Of a stretch of 5,722 bases of DNA, positions 4,950 to 5,722 are shown piece after piece. The notes beneath the pieces are model-generated. The model had not been told where the DNA came from. It worked only from the letters and a program-made list of their open reading frames with translations, and searched no databases. Position numbers and translations under genes: made by a program. The stretch is from Lachnospiraceae bacterium (GTDB lineage: Bacteria > Bacillota_A > Clostridia > Lachnospirales > Lachnospiraceae), in contig JAGCZE010000100.1 of NCBI GenBank assembly GCA_017960415.1, positions 1 to 5,722 of the forward strand. Direction: 5' to 3'. Every line of letters begins with the position of its first letter. Positions within the stretch are counted from its first letter, which is position 1.

Positions 4950-4952
4950 ATG
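4950..4952. repeat. Right target-site duplication (ATG)
   Basis: This is the second copy of the 3-bp target sequence. Removing the element and one copy gives a continuous intergenic region that ends at the GGCC palindromes behind the HD-GYP gene. Confidence 0.6.
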
Positions 4953-4988
4953 GCCCTTAAGGATGGTCCTTAAAAAGGCCAAAAGGCC
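4952..4988 (-). terminator. Terminator region of the HD-GYP gene
   Basis: After the stop codon the minus strand reads GGCC TTTT GGCC TTTTT (4988-4972), a short stem with a T run. It is followed by the perfect hairpin TTAAGGA-CCA-TCCTTAA (4973-4957). The first stem is only 4 bp, so efficiency is uncertain. The GGCC blocks can also pair around the second hairpin. Confidence 0.5.
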
Positions 4989-4995
4989 GTATTTC

Positions 4996-5722
4996 TTAGT
5001 ATCCCATGTATACACCGGGAAGATCTTCTTCTCTCAAATGGAAATCATCCGATCCTTCCTCATTCTCAGCTGTTTCCATCTTAACGACATTTACATATCC
5101 GTCGTTGATCATATCCACCATATAAACCAGGATATCCGGATCAAAGTGGGTTCCGGATCCATTCTGGATCTCATCGATTATCTCATCTTTGCTAAGATGT
5201 CTTCTGTAGACTCTGTTACTGGACATGGCATCATAGGCGTCCGCAACACCGACAATCCTTGCATAAAGTGGAATTTTTTCGCCCTTAAGCCCTTCAGGAT
5301 AGCCTTTTCCATCATATCTCTCATGGTGATATAAAGCAGTCTCTCGGATGCCTTTAATGGAGGACAATTGCTTTAGCATCTTGCCGCCGGCAACTGTATG
5401 GCTCTGGATGATCTTCCTCTCCTCATCCGTGAGCTTGCCGGGTTTATTCAGCACCGCATCGGGAACCGAGATCTTACCTGCATCGTGTAAAAGCCCCGCA
5501 TAATAAATGTTCTGAACTTCATCATCCGACAATCCCATTCTCTTGGATATCTCGGCGGCATACATGGCAACTCGCCTTGAATGGCCCCTTGTGTAAGGAT
5601 CTTTTGCATCTATGAAACTGATGAAAGTATTCATGGACTGAAGGATAATTCGGACATCGTTCTTTTGTTTTTCCTTGTAGTTGCGCTGATTGAACCTGGT
5701 AACCAAAAACCCTATAAACAGC
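4996..5722 (-). CDS. HD-GYP c-di-GMP phosphodiesterase, C-terminal part (runs off right edge)
   Basis: Some 241 residues are visible, with the N terminus beyond the window. The frame is open to the edge and begins LFIGFLVTRFNQRN, which looks like the end of a membrane helix followed by a basic linker. A TTG at 5706 is therefore not taken as the start. Numbered from the edge, the HD-GYP domain spans about 24-215. It has GHS at 46-48, the metal-binding HD at 79-80 in LLHDAGK, HHE at 132-134 and GYP at 140-142 within DGKGYPEGL, then ADAYDAMSSNRVYR. All hallmark residues are present, so an active phosphodiesterase cleaving cyclic di-GMP (to pGpG or GMP) at the membrane is expected. The last 25 residues form an acidic tail ending VYMGY. 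No other gene is seen with it in the same operon. Confidence 0.9.
   Translation of the reverse strand, partial: LFIGFLVTRFNQRNYKEKQKNDVRIILQSMNTFISFIDAKDPYTRGHSRRVAMYAAEISKRMGLSDDEVQNIYYAGLLHDAGKISVPDAVLNKPGKLTDEERKIIQSHTVAGGKMLKQLSSIKGIRETALYHHERYDGKGYPEGLKGEKIPLYARIVGVADAYDAMSSNRVYRRHLSKDEIIDEIQNGSGTHFDPDILVYMVDMINDGYVNVVKMETAENEEGSDDFHLREEDLPGVYMGY

Overview
The window most resembles an anaerobic Firmicute of the Lachnospiraceae type (Butyrivibrio, Roseburia or Eubacterium-like). This rests on the strong GGAGG ribosome sites, the mixed codon use, a membrane HD-GYP phosphodiesterase and a DUF2975 membrane protein. The genus cannot be fixed from the sequence. All convincing genes lie on the minus strand.

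Layout. At 1-324 is the N-terminal part of a DUF2975-type membrane protein. It is preceded by a sigma70-type promoter (377-405) that sits in a 27-bp-arm palindrome (392-450). At 4996-5722 is the C-terminal part of an HD-GYP c-di-GMP phosphodiesterase, followed by a terminator-like sequence (4952-4988). Between them a mobile element of 4473 bp (477-4949) has entered the intergenic region. Its boundaries are supported by imperfect 37-bp terminal inverted repeats (23 of 37 matching), a 3-bp target duplication (ATG), and a -35 box at one end that would lie exactly 17 bp from a -10 box at the other end if the ends were joined in a circle.

The element carries three tightly packed minus-strand genes, in transcription order. 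The first is a 648-residue DD35E integrase with a long N-terminal region. The second is a 157-residue OrfA-like protein that overlaps it by 20 nt. The third is a 436-residue IS3 OrfB-type DD35E integrase in the -1 frame. A run of nine A inside orfA forms a perfect A_AAA_AAA slippery site that would fuse OrfA to OrfB as a 600-residue protein. The element therefore looks like an IS3-family copy-out/paste-in element, but with two intact DDE catalytic proteins instead of one.

The left end of the element (477-1129) has no convincing gene and is highly organised. Seven copies of a GGAMTY-N6-RACAG box occur every 21-22 bp, and the same box lies inside both terminal repeats. These look like helically phased transposase-binding sites. 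Next comes a G+C-rich stretch (about 673-1031) with long complementary segments, G:U wobbles that fit a plus-strand RNA, and an embedded TTGACA-17-TACACT plus-strand promoter. It is a candidate structured noncoding RNA running against the transposase operon. At the right end the transposase leader contains a terminator, a competing pairing and a helix that covers the start codon, which suggests tight control of transposase expression. The combination of dual DD35E integrases, a one-sided binding-site array and a structured RNA region is the most unusual aspect of the window.
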